From contig NZ_JAUDRZ010000004.1 in the NCBI RefSeq assembly GCF_030380735.1, positions 310,001 through 374,000 of the forward strand: a stretch of DNA of 64,000 nucleotides, given 5' to 3'. The notes beneath the pieces were generated by a model. That model had not been told where the DNA came from and did not search any database. It was given only the letters and a program-made list of their open reading frames with translations. This stretch comes from Rhizobium sp. S152 (GTDB lineage Bacteria; Pseudomonadota; Alphaproteobacteria; Rhizobiales; Rhizobiaceae). Below, piece after piece: positions 26,498 through 36,822 of this stretch (position 1 is the stretch's first letter; every line of letters begins with the position of its first letter). The position numbers were made by a program, and so were the translations under genes.

Positions 26498-27415
26498 TCA
26501 GTAGGCGATCTCGCCGCGCATGACCTCGACGCAGGCGCCGCAGATCGTTACATCCGTGACGACGCCGTTCGTCTTGACGACGTCGACGCCGATGATGCTT
26601 CGACGGCCCATTTCGACGCCTTGCTCGATAGTCAGCGACACCCTCATGTCCGCGTCCGGCTCCAGGGAGACGAGATAGGCGGCGAGGGCAGCCGAGGCGC
26701 TGCCGGTGGCGGGGTCCTCCGGTACGTTGTCGAGCGGCGCGAACATGCGGGCACGGATCGCCCAGGGCGTCTCGGGTGTCCTGACATAGACGAACAGCGA
26801 GAAGTCGTGGTTCCCCTCCGGCGTCGGGCCCGCGGCATCTTGGAAGCAGGCGAGATTCGGCCGGGCGGCGGCCAGCGCATCGAGGCCGGTGAGCTCGGCA
26901 ACGACGAAGCTCAGGCCGACCGATGCAAGAACCGGACGATGAACGCGGGCACTGACCTGTGAAGCGTCGATCGAGATGCAGCGGGCCACGGTTTCCTCGG
27001 AAACGATGCGGCCTGTCACCAGCGGCCCCGGCGCGCGGATGGCGGCGGAAACGACACGTTCGCCCTCGCGTCTGAGATCGACCGTGACCAGACCTGCTTT
27101 CTCCTCGAAGCGCATGACCTCATCGACTGGCCTGCCGAAAACCTCGCCGCGTGCGCCGAGCACATAGGCGGTGCCGACATTGGGGTGGCCGGCGAAGGGC
27201 ACTTCCATGGTGGGCGTGAAGATGCGCACGCGGGCGGTGTTGTCCGGATTTTCAGGCGGCAGCACGAAGGTGACTTCGGAGTAGCCGAACTCGGCCGCGA
27301 TCTTCTGCATGTCCTCGTCGCTCAGCCCTCGCGCATCCGTCATGACGGCAAGCGGGTTGCCCTCGAAGCGGTTGGTGGTGAAGACATCGACGGTGGTGAA
27401 GGAAACGGTGGGCAT
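26498..27415 (-). CDS. PhzF-family isomerase-like protein
   Basis: This 305-residue protein of the PhzF/YddE family starts at the ATG at 27415; upstream in-frame codons lack support. The catalytic Glu47 lies in [11 protein letters not shown]. The two half-domains each show the family strand-turn pattern ([26 protein letters not shown]) and the late [15 protein letters not shown] segment. PhzF members isomerise small carboxylic acids; the substrate here is unknown. It ends nine bases from the convergent FtsI-like gene. Confidence 0.83.
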   Translation of the reverse strand: MPTVSFTTVDVFTTNRFEGNPLAVMTDARGLSDEDMQKIAAEFGYSEVTFVLPPENPDNTARVRIFTPTMEVPFAGHPNVGTAYVLGARGEVFGRPVDEVMRFEEKAGLVTVDLRREGERVVSAAIRAPGPLVTGRIVSEETVARCISIDASQVSARVHRPVLASVGLSFVVAELTGLDALAAARPNLACFQDAAGPTPEGNHDFSLFVYVRTPETPWAIRARMFAPLDNVPEDPATGSASAALAAYLVSLEPDADMRVSLTIEQGVEMGRRSIIGVDVVKTNGVVTDVTICGACVEVMRGEIAY

Positions 27416-27506
27416 GGCGGCACTCCGGAATGCAGGGAGGCACATGAGTAGCCATCTTCCTCAGGCGGCTGAAGGGCAATCTTGTCGCCGTGACAATCAA
27501 CCGCCA

Positions 27507-27538
27507 ACAAAAAGCCGGCCGCTCTAGACGGCCGGCTT
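27507..27538 (-). terminator. Terminator of the aldolase gene
   Basis: On the minus strand a perfect 10-bp stem (AAGCCGGCCG / CGGCCGGCTT, seven-base loop) is followed by TTTTG, just after the aldolase stop at 27559. Confidence 0.8.
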
Positions 27539-27558
27539 GTGAAAGTGCTGCTGGCGTA

Positions 27559-28455
27559 TCAGGCCTTGTTGACGCTGGCGGCGTAGATCTGGTCGATCGT
27601 TTCGGCCAGGCTGGCGTCGAACTCCGCGTCGCTCATGGTGACCCGCAGGTTTTCCGTCAGCGCGCGCGAGAAGCTTGCGATCATGCCGTGGTTGTGGCTG
27701 AGCTTCTCGCAGGCATCGACACGGCTGTAGCCGCCGGAAAGGGCGACGACCCGCACGACAGACTTGTGGGCGATCAGCGGCGCGTAGAAATCGGGGACCG
27801 TCGGGATCGTCAGTTTGAGCAGCACCTTTTCGCTCGCCGGAAGCAGGTCGAGCTGCTTTGCGATCTCGTCGCGAAGAATGGTCTCCGCCTCTGCCTTTGT
27901 CGGGCTTTTGATCGAAACTTCAGGCTCGACGATCGGAACGAGGCCGTTGCCGATGATCTGGCGCGCCACCTCGAACTGCTGCTTTACGACGGCTGCAATG
28001 CCCGCCTTGTCGGCGTTCGCGATCACCGAGCGCATCTTGGTGCCGAACATTCCCTTGTCGCGGCCGCGCGCCAGGAGAGCGTCGAGATCGGGCATCGGCT
28101 TCATCATCTGGACACCGTTTTCTTCGGCAGCCAGGCCCTTGTCGACTTTTAGAAGCGGCACGACGCCGCGCTTCTCCCAGAGATAGGAGGGAACCGCCTG
28201 GCCGTCGACCTCGCCGTCCATGGTCCGCTCGAACAGGATGGCGGCGATGATCTTTTCGCCGGTGAAGGCGGGGGCGCTCATGATGCGGACACGCATGGCG
28301 TGCATCATACGGAACATCTCCTCGTCACCCTGGTAATCGGTGTCAGCAATGCCGTAGAGACGCAACGCTCCAGGTGTCGAACCACCGCTCTGATCCAGCG
28401 CTGCAATGAATCCCGGCGCCGAGCTGATCTTGTTCAACATCTTCGCGTCGACCAT
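27559..28455 (-). CDS. fda: Class I fructose-bisphosphate aldolase
   Basis: This 298-residue metal-independent aldolase interconverts fructose-1,6-bisphosphate with glyceraldehyde-3-phosphate and dihydroxyacetone phosphate. Family markers are GFIAALDQSGGSTPGAL near the N-terminus, FERTMDG, the active-site VPLLKVDKGL and the Schiff-base-region lysine in EKVLLKLTIPTVPDF, and ALSGGYSRVDACEKL. AGGAATGAAGT precedes the ATG. It lies about 330 bases downstream of pgk on the same strand and belongs to the same metabolic cluster (tkt, gap, pgk). Confidence 0.93.
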   Translation of the reverse strand: MVDAKMLNKISSAPGFIAALDQSGGSTPGALRLYGIADTDYQGDEEMFRMMHAMRVRIMSAPAFTGEKIIAAILFERTMDGEVDGQAVPSYLWEKRGVVPLLKVDKGLAAEENGVQMMKPMPDLDALLARGRDKGMFGTKMRSVIANADKAGIAAVVKQQFEVARQIIGNGLVPIVEPEVSIKSPTKAEAETILRDEIAKQLDLLPASEKVLLKLTIPTVPDFYAPLIAHKSVVRVVALSGGYSRVDACEKLSHNHGMIASFSRALTENLRVTMSDAEFDASLAETIDQIYAASVNKA

Positions 28456-28721
28456 ACTTCATTCCTTCCCTCAAACTGGCGCATTGCGCGCGGATTATTC
28501 TATTTCAAAACCGATCGGCAAAGCGCAATCGATCAACCAAGGGATCGACGTGCAGCAAGATGTTCGCTCGCGTCGGGCTCGCACGAGAAAAACCTGCCAA
28601 ATGACAAATCTAGGTCGCCGATAGCAGAAGTTTATGGGTGCGAAAATGTTCGCTAAAAGCCTTAAAACGTTTGAATTCTTTTAAATCGTTTGAATGTTTG
28701 GGCATTTGCTCGGCAGAAACG
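28456..28721. other. Intergenic region between pgk and aldolase
   Basis: No ORF is credible here. A direct repeat CGTTTGAAT occurs at 28668-28676 and 28687-28695 (19 bases apart), near the pgk terminator and upstream of the aldolase start. It could be a regulator site, but nothing else supports this. Confidence 0.3.
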
Positions 28722-28753
28722 CAAAAGACCGCGACGCTTGCGCGCCGCGGTCT
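28722..28753 (-). terminator. Terminator of pgk
   Basis: AGACCGCG / CGCGGTCT arms around a 12-base loop are followed by TTTTGC on the minus strand, 36 bases beyond the pgk stop. Confidence 0.65.
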
Positions 28754-28788
28754 ATCTCACTGTAAAAACTGCCGAATCGGCGTGCGCG

Positions 28789-29991
28789 CTACTTGGCCTT
28801 GTTGAGAACCTCAACGCCCGGGAGAACCTTGCCCTCCATCCACTCGAGGAAGGCGCCGCCTGCCGTCGAGACGTAGGAGAAGTCCTCGGCAACGCCAGCA
28901 TGATTGAGAGCGGACACCGTGTCGCCGCCACCGGCGACCGAGGTCAGCTTGCCGGCCTTGGTGCGCTCGGCGGCGTATTTCGCGACAGCGACCGTCGCCT
29001 TGTCGAAGGGCTCGATCTCGAACGCACCGAGAGGACCGTTCCAGACCAGCGTGTTGGCGCGCTCGATCCAGGCGTTGATCGCAGCGATCGACTTGGCGCC
29101 GACGTCGAGAACCATGGCATCTTCGGGAATGGCGTCGATGGCGACGGTTTCGTTGGGGGCACCGGCCTTGAACTCGCGGGCGACGACGCCGTCTTCCGGC
29201 AGGATGATGGCGCAGCCCGCGGTGGCGGCTTCGATCATGATCTGGCGGGCGGTGTCGGCGAGGTCGTGCTCGCACAGCGACTTGCCGACATTGGTCCCGC
29301 GGGCGGCGATGAAGGTGTTTGCCATGCCGCCGCCGATGACCAGTGCGTCAACCTTCTTCACGAGGTTCATCAGGAGGTCGATCTTGGTCGAAACCTTGGC
29401 GCCGCCGACGATCGCGACCACGGGACGGCTAGGATTGCCGAGGCCCTGCTCGAGGGCTTCAAGCTCGGCCTGCATGGTGCGGCCGGCATAGGCGGGGAGG
29501 TGATGGGCCAAGCCTTCGGTCGAGGCGTGCGCGCGGTGCGCGGCCGAGAAGGCGTCGTTGACATAGATGTCGCCGTTGGCGGCTAGCGCCTTGACGAATT
29601 CAGGGTCGTTCTTCTCTTCGCCCTTGTGGAAGCGGGTGTTTTCGAGAAGCAGTATGTCGCCGTTGCCGAGAGCGGCCACCGCGCTTGCGGCGGCGTCGCC
29701 AATCGCGTCGGTCGCGGTCTGTACCTTGTGGTTCAGCACTTTCTCGACAGAAGGCGCGATCAGCGACAGCGACAGATCCGGCGACGGGCCATCCTTGGGG
29801 CGGCCGAAATGAGCGAGCAGGATGACCTTGGCACCTTTGCCAGACAATTCGAGGATCGTCGGGGCGACGCGCTCGATGCGGGTCGTGTCGGTGACCTTGC
29901 CGTCCTTCATCGGAACGTTGAGGTCAACGCGGACGAGAACACGCTTTCCGGCAATGTCGTTGAGGTCGTTGAGGGTCTTGAAGGAAGGCAT
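28789..29991 (-). CDS. pgk: Phosphoglycerate kinase
   Basis: This 400-residue glycolytic enzyme transfers phosphate between 1,3-bisphosphoglycerate and ADP. Family motifs are [48 protein letters not shown] [10 protein letters not shown] and the C-terminal [16 protein letters not shown]-binding loop. I chose the ATG at 29991 (MPSFKTLND); the ATG at 30003 is possible. It is followed by the class I aldolase gene, with an intrinsic terminator between. Confidence 0.95.
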   Translation of the reverse strand: MPSFKTLNDLNDIAGKRVLVRVDLNVPMKDGKVTDTTRIERVAPTILELSGKGAKVILLAHFGRPKDGPSPDLSLSLIAPSVEKVLNHKVQTATDAIGDAAASAVAALGNGDILLLENTRFHKGEEKNDPEFVKALAANGDIYVNDAFSAAHRAHASTEGLAHHLPAYAGRTMQAELEALEQGLGNPSRPVVAIVGGAKVSTKIDLLMNLVKKVDALVIGGGMANTFIAARGTNVGKSLCEHDLADTARQIMIEAATAGCAIILPEDGVVAREFKAGAPNETVAIDAIPEDAMVLDVGAKSIAAINAWIERANTLVWNGPLGAFEIEPFDKATVAVAKYAAERTKAGKLTSVAGGGDTVSALNHAGVAEDFSYVSTAGGAFLEWMEGKVLPGVEVLNKAK

Positions 29992-30061
29992 GGGAAAGTC
30001 CATTCGTTATTGCCCAGAAGATGCGGGGACCATAGCAAGGATCATCCGAGACGCAAGGTAT

Positions 30062-31912
30062 TCAGCGCGGGTTTTCATCGCCTTTGGATGCCGCGGCGGC
30101 GGCAGCCGCTTCCTTGTCCCTGCGGCCTTTCAGCCGGTCGCGGATGCGGTCGATGATATCGCGCATATTGATGAAGATCGGCAGGGTCACGGCCGGCTCG
30201 ACGGCTTCCAGCGACATGCCGACGGAACTGATATGATCGTGATCGTCAAGGTCGCGGACGATAAGAATGATGGAGCCGAGACGGACGCGGTCGGCGTAAT
30301 CGGCCTTGCCCCCGAGCCGCTGCTTCATCAGTTCGCCGATGGTCAGGCCCTTCTCGTTTTCGTTGAGCAGGCCGGGGCCGTAGGCGGCGTCTAGATCGGC
30401 TGCGGGCCTTGCCGGCGACAGCGCGAAGGCGCCAAAGAAATCCGCATCGTCCTCATCGACAGGCGCGCGGCTGGCGAAGAGCTTGTCGAGCAGGCGGGAG
30501 TAGGACGGAACGATGAAGAGATAGACGAGATCGTTCTCCCGCAGGCGGCCGGCATATTGGTAGCGCATCGACTTTCCGTCGCGGATGACGAGCGACGGTG
30601 TCGCCCAGCGCGGAATGCGCTCGCCGCGCAGGATCGGGCTATCCTTGATCACGCGGTAGGAGAGAAGCTCGTGGTTGGCGGCACCCGGCAGATCCACCTC
30701 GACCTTGTCGACCGCGCCCATACGCGGAGGAATGATCAGCCCGAGCTTCTTTGCCACCGGCTTGATGGTCCACCCCTGCACCAGGAGCGAGACGAGAACG
30801 ATGATGAAGGCGGTGTTGAAATAAACCTGGCTGCTTTCCAGCCCGCCGAGGATCGGCATGATAGCGAGCAGGATCGACACGGCGCCGCGCAGGCCGACCC
30901 AGGCGACGAAGCCGATCTCCTGCTGCGTGTAGTCATAGGGCAGCAGCGACAGCCAGACGGCCAGCGGGCGGGCGACGAAGATCAGGAAGAGGGCGAGCAA
31001 CACGGCCGGGATGGCAATCTGAGGGAATTGCGAGGGTGTTGCGAGCAGGCCGAGCACCAGGAACATGATGATCTGCGCCAGCCAAGTCATGCCGTCCTGG
31101 AAGCGCTTGATCGAGGCATAGCCCGGCAGCTTGCGATTGCCGGCATAGATGCCGGCGACATAGACGGCCAGGAAGCCGCTGCCGCCAAGCGCGCCGGTGA
31201 AGGAAAAGACAAGAAGAGCGAGCGCCAGCACGAAGATCGGGGTGAGGCCGCGATCGGTTTCAAGCTTGCCGACGATCAGCACGATCATCATGCCGCCGAG
31301 CAGGCCGAGAATGACGCCGAGGCCCATCTGCTGGACGAACATGGCAAGCATGCCGATATTGATGCCGTGATAGCGTTCGCCGCTGGCGAGCACCTCGACC
31401 AGCGCGATGGTGAGGAAAATTGCCATCGGGTCGTTGGTGCCGGATTCCACTTCCAGCGTCGAGCGCACCTTGTCGCGGATGTTGATGCCGCCAATGCGCA
31501 ACAGGAAGAAAACAGCGGCCGCGTCGGTCGAGGCGACGATGGAGCCGAGCAGGGTGCCCTCCAGCCAGCTAAAGTTCAGCAGCCACATGGCCGCAAGACC
31601 GAACAGCGCGGCCGTCATGAGGACGCCGACGGAGGCCAGCGTGATTGAAGGGATCGCCGCGAGCTTGAAAGCCTGGACAGGTGTGCCGAAGCCTGAATCG
31701 AAGAGAATGACGGCGAGCGCGATTGATCCGAGAATATAGGCCAGATAGTTGTTGGTGAATTCGATGCCGAAGCCGTCGGTGCCGGCGATCAGCCCGATCC
31801 CCAGGAAGAGCAGAAGGAGGGGAGCGCCGAAGCGGAAGGCGAGCAGGCTGGAGAATGCCGCGAGAAGCACAAGCGCCGTCGATACGAGTACGACGATATA
31901 AAATGCTTCCAT
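30062..31912 (-). CDS. CPA1-family K+/H+ antiporter with CorC-type C-terminal domain
   Basis: This 616-residue antiporter has about 13 TM segments in the first 390 residues, including the VASTDAAAVFFLLR and GTNDPMAIFL segments that carry the conserved acidic ion-binding residues of the NhaP/CvrA group. The soluble tail includes the RVIKDSPILRGERIPRWATP stretch and a C-terminal helical domain similar to CorC_HlyC regulation modules. It should exchange cytoplasmic K+ for H+. It lies between pgk and the small gene upstream, on the same strand as tkt-gap, so it may share a transcript. Confidence 0.85.
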   Translation of the reverse strand: MEAFYIVVLVSTALVLLAAFSSLLAFRFGAPLLLLFLGIGLIAGTDGFGIEFTNNYLAYILGSIALAVILFDSGFGTPVQAFKLAAIPSITLASVGVLMTAALFGLAAMWLLNFSWLEGTLLGSIVASTDAAAVFFLLRIGGINIRDKVRSTLEVESGTNDPMAIFLTIALVEVLASGERYHGINIGMLAMFVQQMGLGVILGLLGGMMIVLIVGKLETDRGLTPIFVLALALLVFSFTGALGGSGFLAVYVAGIYAGNRKLPGYASIKRFQDGMTWLAQIIMFLVLGLLATPSQFPQIAIPAVLLALFLIFVARPLAVWLSLLPYDYTQQEIGFVAWVGLRGAVSILLAIMPILGGLESSQVYFNTAFIIVLVSLLVQGWTIKPVAKKLGLIIPPRMGAVDKVEVDLPGAANHELLSYRVIKDSPILRGERIPRWATPSLVIRDGKSMRYQYAGRLRENDLVYLFIVPSYSRLLDKLFASRAPVDEDDADFFGAFALSPARPAADLDAAYGPGLLNENEKGLTIGELMKQRLGGKADYADRVRLGSIILIVRDLDDHDHISSVGMSLEAVEPAVTLPIFINMRDIIDRIRDRLKGRRDKEAAAAAAASKGDENPR

Positions 31913-32236
31913 GGCGATCCCCTATGCATCAATCAAAGCCGCAGCACCGCCTCCCGCCGATCGCTGCAATATTAAAACAGCCTCATCTCTTTGCGTATCG
32001 GAATCCGACGTTGCCACCCAAGGACAAGGTCATAGCGGAGGGCAGACCCGAAGGACTAACCCTGCTTGCGCGGCGTCATGCTGCTGAATGGTCTGCCTAC
32101 AGGCAAATCGGATGAACGGTTCGAGACTGAGCCTGTTCAAACAGTAAAGTCAAATCGGGCGAGAGCAGGGCAAAAAGCAATGCCCTGTCTTTTTCTTGCA
32201 TATTCCCCGGCGAGGAATGAAAGATGCGAAACCGCG
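31913..32236. other. Intergenic region upstream of the antiporter gene
   Basis: These 324 bases contain no credible ORF and no repeat that I can identify. Short pairing stretches exist (for example AGGG/CCCT near 32041-32067), but none forms a recognisable riboswitch. Confidence 0.4.
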
Positions 32237-32548
32237 TCAAGCTTCGGTCTCGTCCTCGTCGTCCATGTCGGAGATCGGGATGAGGAAGACGACAAACTCA
32301 TCGTCGATGGTGCGCGAGGGATCGTCATCGAACTCGTAGGCATGTTCGACTTCGCTCGCCTCTTCCGACGTCGCCTTGCGCAAGGTGATTGCCGTAACGC
32401 CATCCCACACGGGCTTGCCCTGTGATTCCAGGATGGTCAGGTCCTCGCGAAAGTCTTCGGCTTCGAAGAAATGCTTCGCGTCTTCGTCGTTCTCGGAACG
32501 AAAACAGGCAATCGCACTGCCGCCGATCTCGATCGTAAAATAGTCCAT
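32237..32548 (-). CDS. Small acidic protein of unknown function
   Basis: This acidic 103-residue protein starts at the ATG at 32548 after GAAAGAGAATGCC. The sequence alternates strands and helices (MDYFTIEIGGSAIACF, then FFEAEDFREDLTIL), and the C-terminus is very acidic (DDEDETEA). I recognise no family. It lies just downstream of gap on the same strand, between gap and the antiporter gene, so it is probably co-transcribed. Confidence 0.65.
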   Translation of the reverse strand: MDYFTIEIGGSAIACFRSENDEDAKHFFEAEDFREDLTILESQGKPVWDGVTAITLRKATSEEASEVEHAYEFDDDPSRTIDDEFVVFLIPISDMDDEDETEA

Positions 32549-32651
32549 GGCATTCTCTTTCGCTTGAGCGGTCATCCGGGTTTTGACAGTACGGCGATCG
32601 GCAGCGGGACACCAGCCAAATCGCCTGCGCGACAGTCGTCGGGCCAGTAAA

Positions 32652-32682
32652 AGAAAAAGCGGCCCGGTTGCCCGAGCCGCTC
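32652..32682 (-). terminator. Terminator of gap
   Basis: An AGCGGC / GCCGCT stem with inner GC pairing is followed by a T-rich run (TTTTTCTTTT) on the minus strand, about 25 bases after the gap stop. Confidence 0.8.
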
Positions 32683-32707
32683 TTCAGAAAGTCGTGTCGC
32701 GAAAACC

Positions 32708-33718
32708 TTAGATGGTCTTGGCGAAGGCGACGGCCGTGTCCGACATGCGGCTCGAGAAGCCCCACTCATTGTCGTACCAGGACAGAACGCGCACGAAGTT
32801 GCCTTCCATGACCTTGGTCTGGTCGGTGGCGAAGATCGAGGAGTGGCTGTCGTGGTTGAAGTCGCGCGAAACCAGCGGCTCGTCGGTGAAGCCGAGGATG
32901 CCCTTGAGCTTGCCATTGGCGGCAGCCTTGATGGCTTCGTTGATTTCGCCAACCGTGGTGGCCTTCTTGGCGACGAACTTGAAGTCGACGACCGAGACGT
33001 TCGGGGTCGGAACGCGGATCGACGTGCCGTCGAGCTTGCCCTTGAGGTGCGGCAGAACGAGGCCGACAGCCTTGGCGGCACCGGTCGAGGTCGGGATCAT
33101 GGACAGGGCCGCGGCGCGGGCGCGGTACAGATCCTTGTGCATCGTGTCGAGCGTCGGCTGGTCACCCGTGTAGGAGTGGATCGTGGTCATGAAGCCGTGG
33201 TCGATGCCGACGGCGTCGTCGAGAATCTTGACGACCGGTACCAGGCAATTCGTGGTGCACGACGCGTTGGAGATGACCAGGTGGTCCTTGGTCAGCTGGT
33301 CGTGGTTGACGCCGAAGACGACGGTCAGGTCGGCGCCATCGGCAGGAGCCGAAACGATGACGCGCTTGGCGCCAGCCGTCAGGTGAGCGGCGGCCTTGTC
33401 ACGCGAGGTGAAGATGCCGGTGCACTCGAGCGCGATGTCGATGCCGAGTTCGCCGTGCGGCAGCTGCGCCGGATCACGGACAGCGGTGACCTTGATCGGC
33501 TTGCCGCCGCCGACGGTGATCGTGTCACCTTCGACCTTCACTTCGGCCGGGAACTTGCCGTGGATGCTGTCATAGCGCAGCAGGTGCGCGTTGGTTTCGA
33601 CCGGGCCGAGATCGTTGATGGCGACGACTTCGATGTCGGTACGGCCGGATTCGACGATGGCGCGGAGAACATTGCGGCCGATACGGCCGAAGCCGTTGAT
33701 GGCAACCTTTACAGTCAT
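32708..33718 (-). CDS. gap: Glyceraldehyde-3-phosphate dehydrogenase
   Basis: This 336-residue NAD-dependent enzyme of glycolysis and gluconeogenesis has the Rossmann motif [14 protein letters not shown] at the N-terminus and the catalytic cysteine in [15 protein letters not shown], plus ASCTTN-type neighbours and the late WYDNEWGFS segment. It is transcribed after tkt, with a 10-bp hairpin in the 70-base gap between the two genes, and ends in an intrinsic terminator. Confidence 0.96.
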   Translation of the reverse strand: MTVKVAINGFGRIGRNVLRAIVESGRTDIEVVAINDLGPVETNAHLLRYDSIHGKFPAEVKVEGDTITVGGGKPIKVTAVRDPAQLPHGELGIDIALECTGIFTSRDKAAAHLTAGAKRVIVSAPADGADLTVVFGVNHDQLTKDHLVISNASCTTNCLVPVVKILDDAVGIDHGFMTTIHSYTGDQPTLDTMHKDLYRARAAALSMIPTSTGAAKAVGLVLPHLKGKLDGTSIRVPTPNVSVVDFKFVAKKATTVGEINEAIKAAANGKLKGILGFTDEPLVSRDFNHDSHSSIFATDQTKVMEGNFVRVLSWYDNEWGFSSRMSDTAVAFAKTI

Positions 33719-33757
33719 GTGTTTCTCTCCCGAGAGTAGGGCTTGCGTTGTGGAATG

Positions 33758-33779
33758 AGGAGCGCCCTCGGGCGCTCCT
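33758..33779 (-). other. Hairpin between tkt and gap
   Basis: AGGAGCGCCC and GGGCGCTCCT arms form a 9- to 10-bp stem in the short gap between tkt (stop at 33788) and gap (start at 33718). No T-tract follows on the minus strand, so it may adjust the mRNA levels of the two cistrons by processing or stability rather than terminate. Confidence 0.5.
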
Positions 33780-33787
33780 TTATCAGA

Positions 33788-35761
33788 TCAAAGCTTGGCT
33801 TCAACGGCAGCGACCACAGCTTCCGCCGTGATGCCGAACTTCTTGAAGACTTCCTTGGCTGGGCCGGAAGCGCCGAAGCTCTTCATGCCGATGAAGGTGC
33901 CTTCCGGACCGATGAACGCATCCCAGCCTTCGCGGACGGCGGCTTCGACGGCGATCTTGATCGGCGAGTTGCCGATGATTTCCTTGCGGTAGGCATCCGG
34001 CTGCTCGAAGAACAGTTCGGTGCAGGGGACCGAGACGACGCGGACGGACACGCCCTTTTCCTCGAGCGTCTTGCGTGCGGCGATGGCGAGTTCGACTTCG
34101 GAGCCCGAAGCGAAGATCGTCGCCTTGGCATCGGCGTTGCCGGCCAGGGTATAGGCGCCCTTGGTCGTGAGGTTCTCTTCCGAGTATTCCGTACGAACGG
34201 TCGTCAGGTTCTGGCGGGTTAGGGCGAGCGCGGTCGGGCGATCCTTGGTCTTCAGCGCGATCTGCCACGCCTCGGCCGTTTCCGTGACGTCGGCCGGACG
34301 GAAGACCATCAGGTTCGGGACAGCACGCAGGCTCGCCACCTGTTCGACCGGCTGGTGCGTCGGGCCGTCTTCGCCGACGCCGATGGAATCATGCGTCAGG
34401 ACGTGGACGAGGCGGATACCCATCAGCGCAGCGAGGCGGATCGGAGGGCGGCAATAGTCCGAGAAGATCATGAAGCCGCCGCCATAAGGCATCAGGCCGC
34501 CATGCAGCGAGACGCCGTTCATGGCAGATGCCATGCCATGCTCGCGGATACCCCAGTGCATATAGCGGCCGGAGAAGTCCGTCGGCGTGATCGACGTCAT
34601 CTGGCTGGTCTTGGTGTTGTTCGACGGCGTCAGGTCGGCCGAACCGCCGAGCGTTTCCGGCAGGATGCCGTTGATGACTTCGAGAACGTCCTCGGAAGCC
34701 TTACGCGTAGCAACTGTCGGCTTGGTCTCGACGATCTTCTTCTTCAGGTCGGCAATCGCAGCGTCGAAGCCCGCAGGCAGATCACCGGCGAAGCGGCGGT
34801 CGAACTCGGCCTTGTCGGCGGACTTGGCCAAGCGGCCTTCCCATGCCTTGACGGTTTCGGTCGAACGGACGCCGGCGGCGCGCCAATCGGAGAGAACGTC
34901 GTTCGGGATGACGAAGGGCTCGTAGTCCCAGTTCAGCGCCTTGCGGGTCGCGGCGATTTCATCGGCGCCGAGCGGCGAACCGTGAACCTTGTGGCTGCCC
35001 TGCTTGTTGGGGGCGCCGAAGCCGATGACGGTCTTGCAGGCAATGAAGGTCGGCTTGTCGGACTTGTGGGCTTCCTCGATGGCAGCTGCAATCGCAGCCT
35101 GATCGTGGCCGTCGACTTCGATCGTGTGCCAGTGAACAGCCTTGAAGCGCATGATCTGGTCGGTGGAATCCGACAGGGAGACAGCGCCGTCGATGGTGAT
35201 CGAGTTGTTGTCCCAGAAGAGGATGAGCTTGTTGAGCTTCAGGTGGCCGGCGAGCGCGATGGCTTCATGGCTGATGCCTTCCATCAGGCAGCCGTCGCCG
35301 TTGATCACGTAGGTGTAGTGATCCTGCAGGTCGGCGCCGAATTCCTCGCGCAGCTTACGTTCGGCGATCGCCATGCCAACCGCGTTGGCAATGCCCTGGC
35401 CGAGCGGGCCGGTGGTGGTTTCGATGCCCGTGGCGTGGCCGTATTCCGGGTGACCGGCGGTCTTGGAGCCGAGCTGGCGGAAAGCTTTCAGATCATCAAC
35501 CGACATGTCCGGATAGCCGGTCAGATAGAGCAGCGAGTAGAGCAGCATCGAGCCGTGGCCGGCCGACAGCACGAAGCGGTCGCGGTCGGGCCAATGCGGC
35601 TTGGTCGGGTCGAACTTCAGATACTTCGAGAACAGGACGGTGGCGACGTCGGCCATGCCCATCGGCATGCCAGGATGGCCGGAATTCGCCTTCTCGACTG
35701 CATCCATTGCGAGGAAACGGATCGCATTCGCCATCCGGTCGTGTTGTTCAGGAGAAATCAT
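33788..35761 (-). CDS. tkt: Transketolase
   Basis: This 657-residue thiamine-diphosphate enzyme exchanges two-carbon units in the pentose phosphate pathway. Motifs include [22 protein letters not shown] near the N-terminus (split here as [18 protein letters not shown]), ThDP-binding [16 protein letters not shown], the DNNSITIDG stretch and GEDGPTHQP. The start is the ATG at 35761 ([10 protein letters not shown]); the open frame to 35968 is only an extension. gap follows directly, so tkt-gap is an operon. Confidence 0.95.
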   Translation of the reverse strand: MISPEQHDRMANAIRFLAMDAVEKANSGHPGMPMGMADVATVLFSKYLKFDPTKPHWPDRDRFVLSAGHGSMLLYSLLYLTGYPDMSVDDLKAFRQLGSKTAGHPEYGHATGIETTTGPLGQGIANAVGMAIAERKLREEFGADLQDHYTYVINGDGCLMEGISHEAIALAGHLKLNKLILFWDNNSITIDGAVSLSDSTDQIMRFKAVHWHTIEVDGHDQAAIAAAIEEAHKSDKPTFIACKTVIGFGAPNKQGSHKVHGSPLGADEIAATRKALNWDYEPFVIPNDVLSDWRAAGVRSTETVKAWEGRLAKSADKAEFDRRFAGDLPAGFDAAIADLKKKIVETKPTVATRKASEDVLEVINGILPETLGGSADLTPSNNTKTSQMTSITPTDFSGRYMHWGIREHGMASAMNGVSLHGGLMPYGGGFMIFSDYCRPPIRLAALMGIRLVHVLTHDSIGVGEDGPTHQPVEQVASLRAVPNLMVFRPADVTETAEAWQIALKTKDRPTALALTRQNLTTVRTEYSEENLTTKGAYTLAGNADAKATIFASGSEVELAIAARKTLEEKGVSVRVVSVPCTELFFEQPDAYRKEIIGNSPIKIAVEAAVREGWDAFIGPEGTFIGMKSFGASGPAKEVFKKFGITAEAVVAAVEAKL

Positions 35762-36098
35762 CGCTATTCCGCTTGTTCCGGGGTGTCGGGGGATGGCCTC
35801 AAGCCTGCGGAGACCATCAATGAGAGCGGGTGCACAAATAGCAGTTGGAACGGCCAAGTCAATAAATCCGAGCCCCAATAGAGGACCCCGAATGACGATT
35901 TTTGACATTTGACCATCGATTTTAACAAAAGTTGACAGCCTTGTGACGGTGTCAACGATTTCGGTCATCCACAGATTAGCGTACCTGCCGGCCTGTGACC
36001 TTTATTGACGCACAGTTGGCGAGTTGCATATCCTCTTGGAAACATCGCTCGGCCCCGATTGCCGATTCGCGGGTCTTGCGCGGGGAAGCGGAAGAGAC
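35762..36098. other. Divergent regulatory region between tkt and DUF4164-zapA
   Basis: This 337-base divergent region has no ORF of its own. It contains GTTGACA at 35931-35937 and TGTCAAC at 35950-35956, a perfect 7-base inverted repeat with a 12-base spacer. TTGAC-type -35 elements occur in both directions, so the repeat could lie over the tkt promoter. Confidence 0.5.
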
Positions 36099-36374
36099 AT
36101 GACATCCACAGGCAACAGCATCGACGCAGCGCTCGCGGAGCTCAGGCAAGCCGTTTCGGCTCTTGACAACGCTGTCGACGCCCGGCTCGAGCGGCAGCGC
36201 GAGAGCGGAGAGATCGAAGGCGAAGTTCGCCGCGTGCACGCCGATCGCTCCAAGCTCGCGCAGGAGCTGGACCAGGCCGAGTTCCGCGCGAACCGACTGG
36301 AAGAGGTCAATCGCGAGGTTTCCAGGCGGCTGGTGACGGCGATGGAAACGATCCGCGCGGTCCTCGATCGATAA
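36099..36374 (+). CDS. DUF4164 coiled-coil protein
   Basis: This 91-residue, almost wholly helical protein starts at the ATG at 36099 behind GGGGAAGCGGAAGAGAC. The sequence (LAELRQAVSALDNAVDARLE ... LEEVNREVSRRLVTAMETIR) is a single coiled coil of the DUF4164 family. It is 15 bases upstream of zapA and so likely co-transcribed with it. Such proteins are common beside zapA in rhizobia; a link with cell division is inferred from position only. Confidence 0.75.
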   Translation: MTSTGNSIDAALAELRQAVSALDNAVDARLERQRESGEIEGEVRRVHADRSKLAQELDQAEFRANRLEEVNREVSRRLVTAMETIRAVLDR

Positions 36375-36389
36375 TGAAGGGCAGATGAG

Positions 36390-36767
36390 ATGGCGCAGGT
36401 AACGGTAACGATCGACGGCAAGGCCTATAGGATGGCCTGCGAGGAGGGGCAGGAAGATCACCTGACCGATCTCGCGACCCGCTTCGACCGCTACGTCGGC
36501 CATCTCAAGGGACAGTTCGGCGAAATCGGCGATCTCAGGATCACCGTCATGGCCGGCATCATGGTCATGGACGAGATCTCGGAGCTGACGCGCCGCGTCG
36601 CCGGGCTCGAAACCGAGCTGGAAGCCCTGCGCGGCTCCCGCGAGACGGCAATGGCCGCGACGGCGCGGACGGAAGAAAGCCTCGCGGTGGCGCTTGGCGA
36701 GGTTACCATGCGCATCCAGGGGCTTGCCGACAAGCTGAGCGGCCGCGCGCCGGCCGAGCTCAATTAA
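36390..36767 (+). CDS. zapA: Cell division protein ZapA
   Basis: This 125-residue ZapA stabilises FtsZ filaments at the division ring. The N-terminal MAQVTVTIDGKAYRMACEEG and the DLATRFDRYVGHLKGQFGEI region match the family globular domain; the C-terminal half is the coiled coil through which it tetramerises. It follows DUF4164 and is immediately followed by a 6S RNA locus, the same arrangement as zapA-ssrS in many proteobacteria. Confidence 0.9.
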   Translation: MAQVTVTIDGKAYRMACEEGQEDHLTDLATRFDRYVGHLKGQFGEIGDLRITVMAGIMVMDEISELTRRVAGLETELEALRGSRETAMAATARTEESLAVALGEVTMRIQGLADKLSGRAPAELN

Positions 36768-36822
36768 ATCGCCAGGCCATGTGCCAGCCTCTGGCGCGGT
36801 CCGAAAATCAGTCTTATATAAC

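Noticed and set aside
31913..32236. Riboswitch ahead of the K+/H+ antiporter
   Set aside because: Short complementary stretches are present, but no known riboswitch signature is found.
34355..35881. 508-residue plus-strand ORF across tkt
   Set aside because: It is antisense to tkt, whose full set of motifs is on the minus strand.
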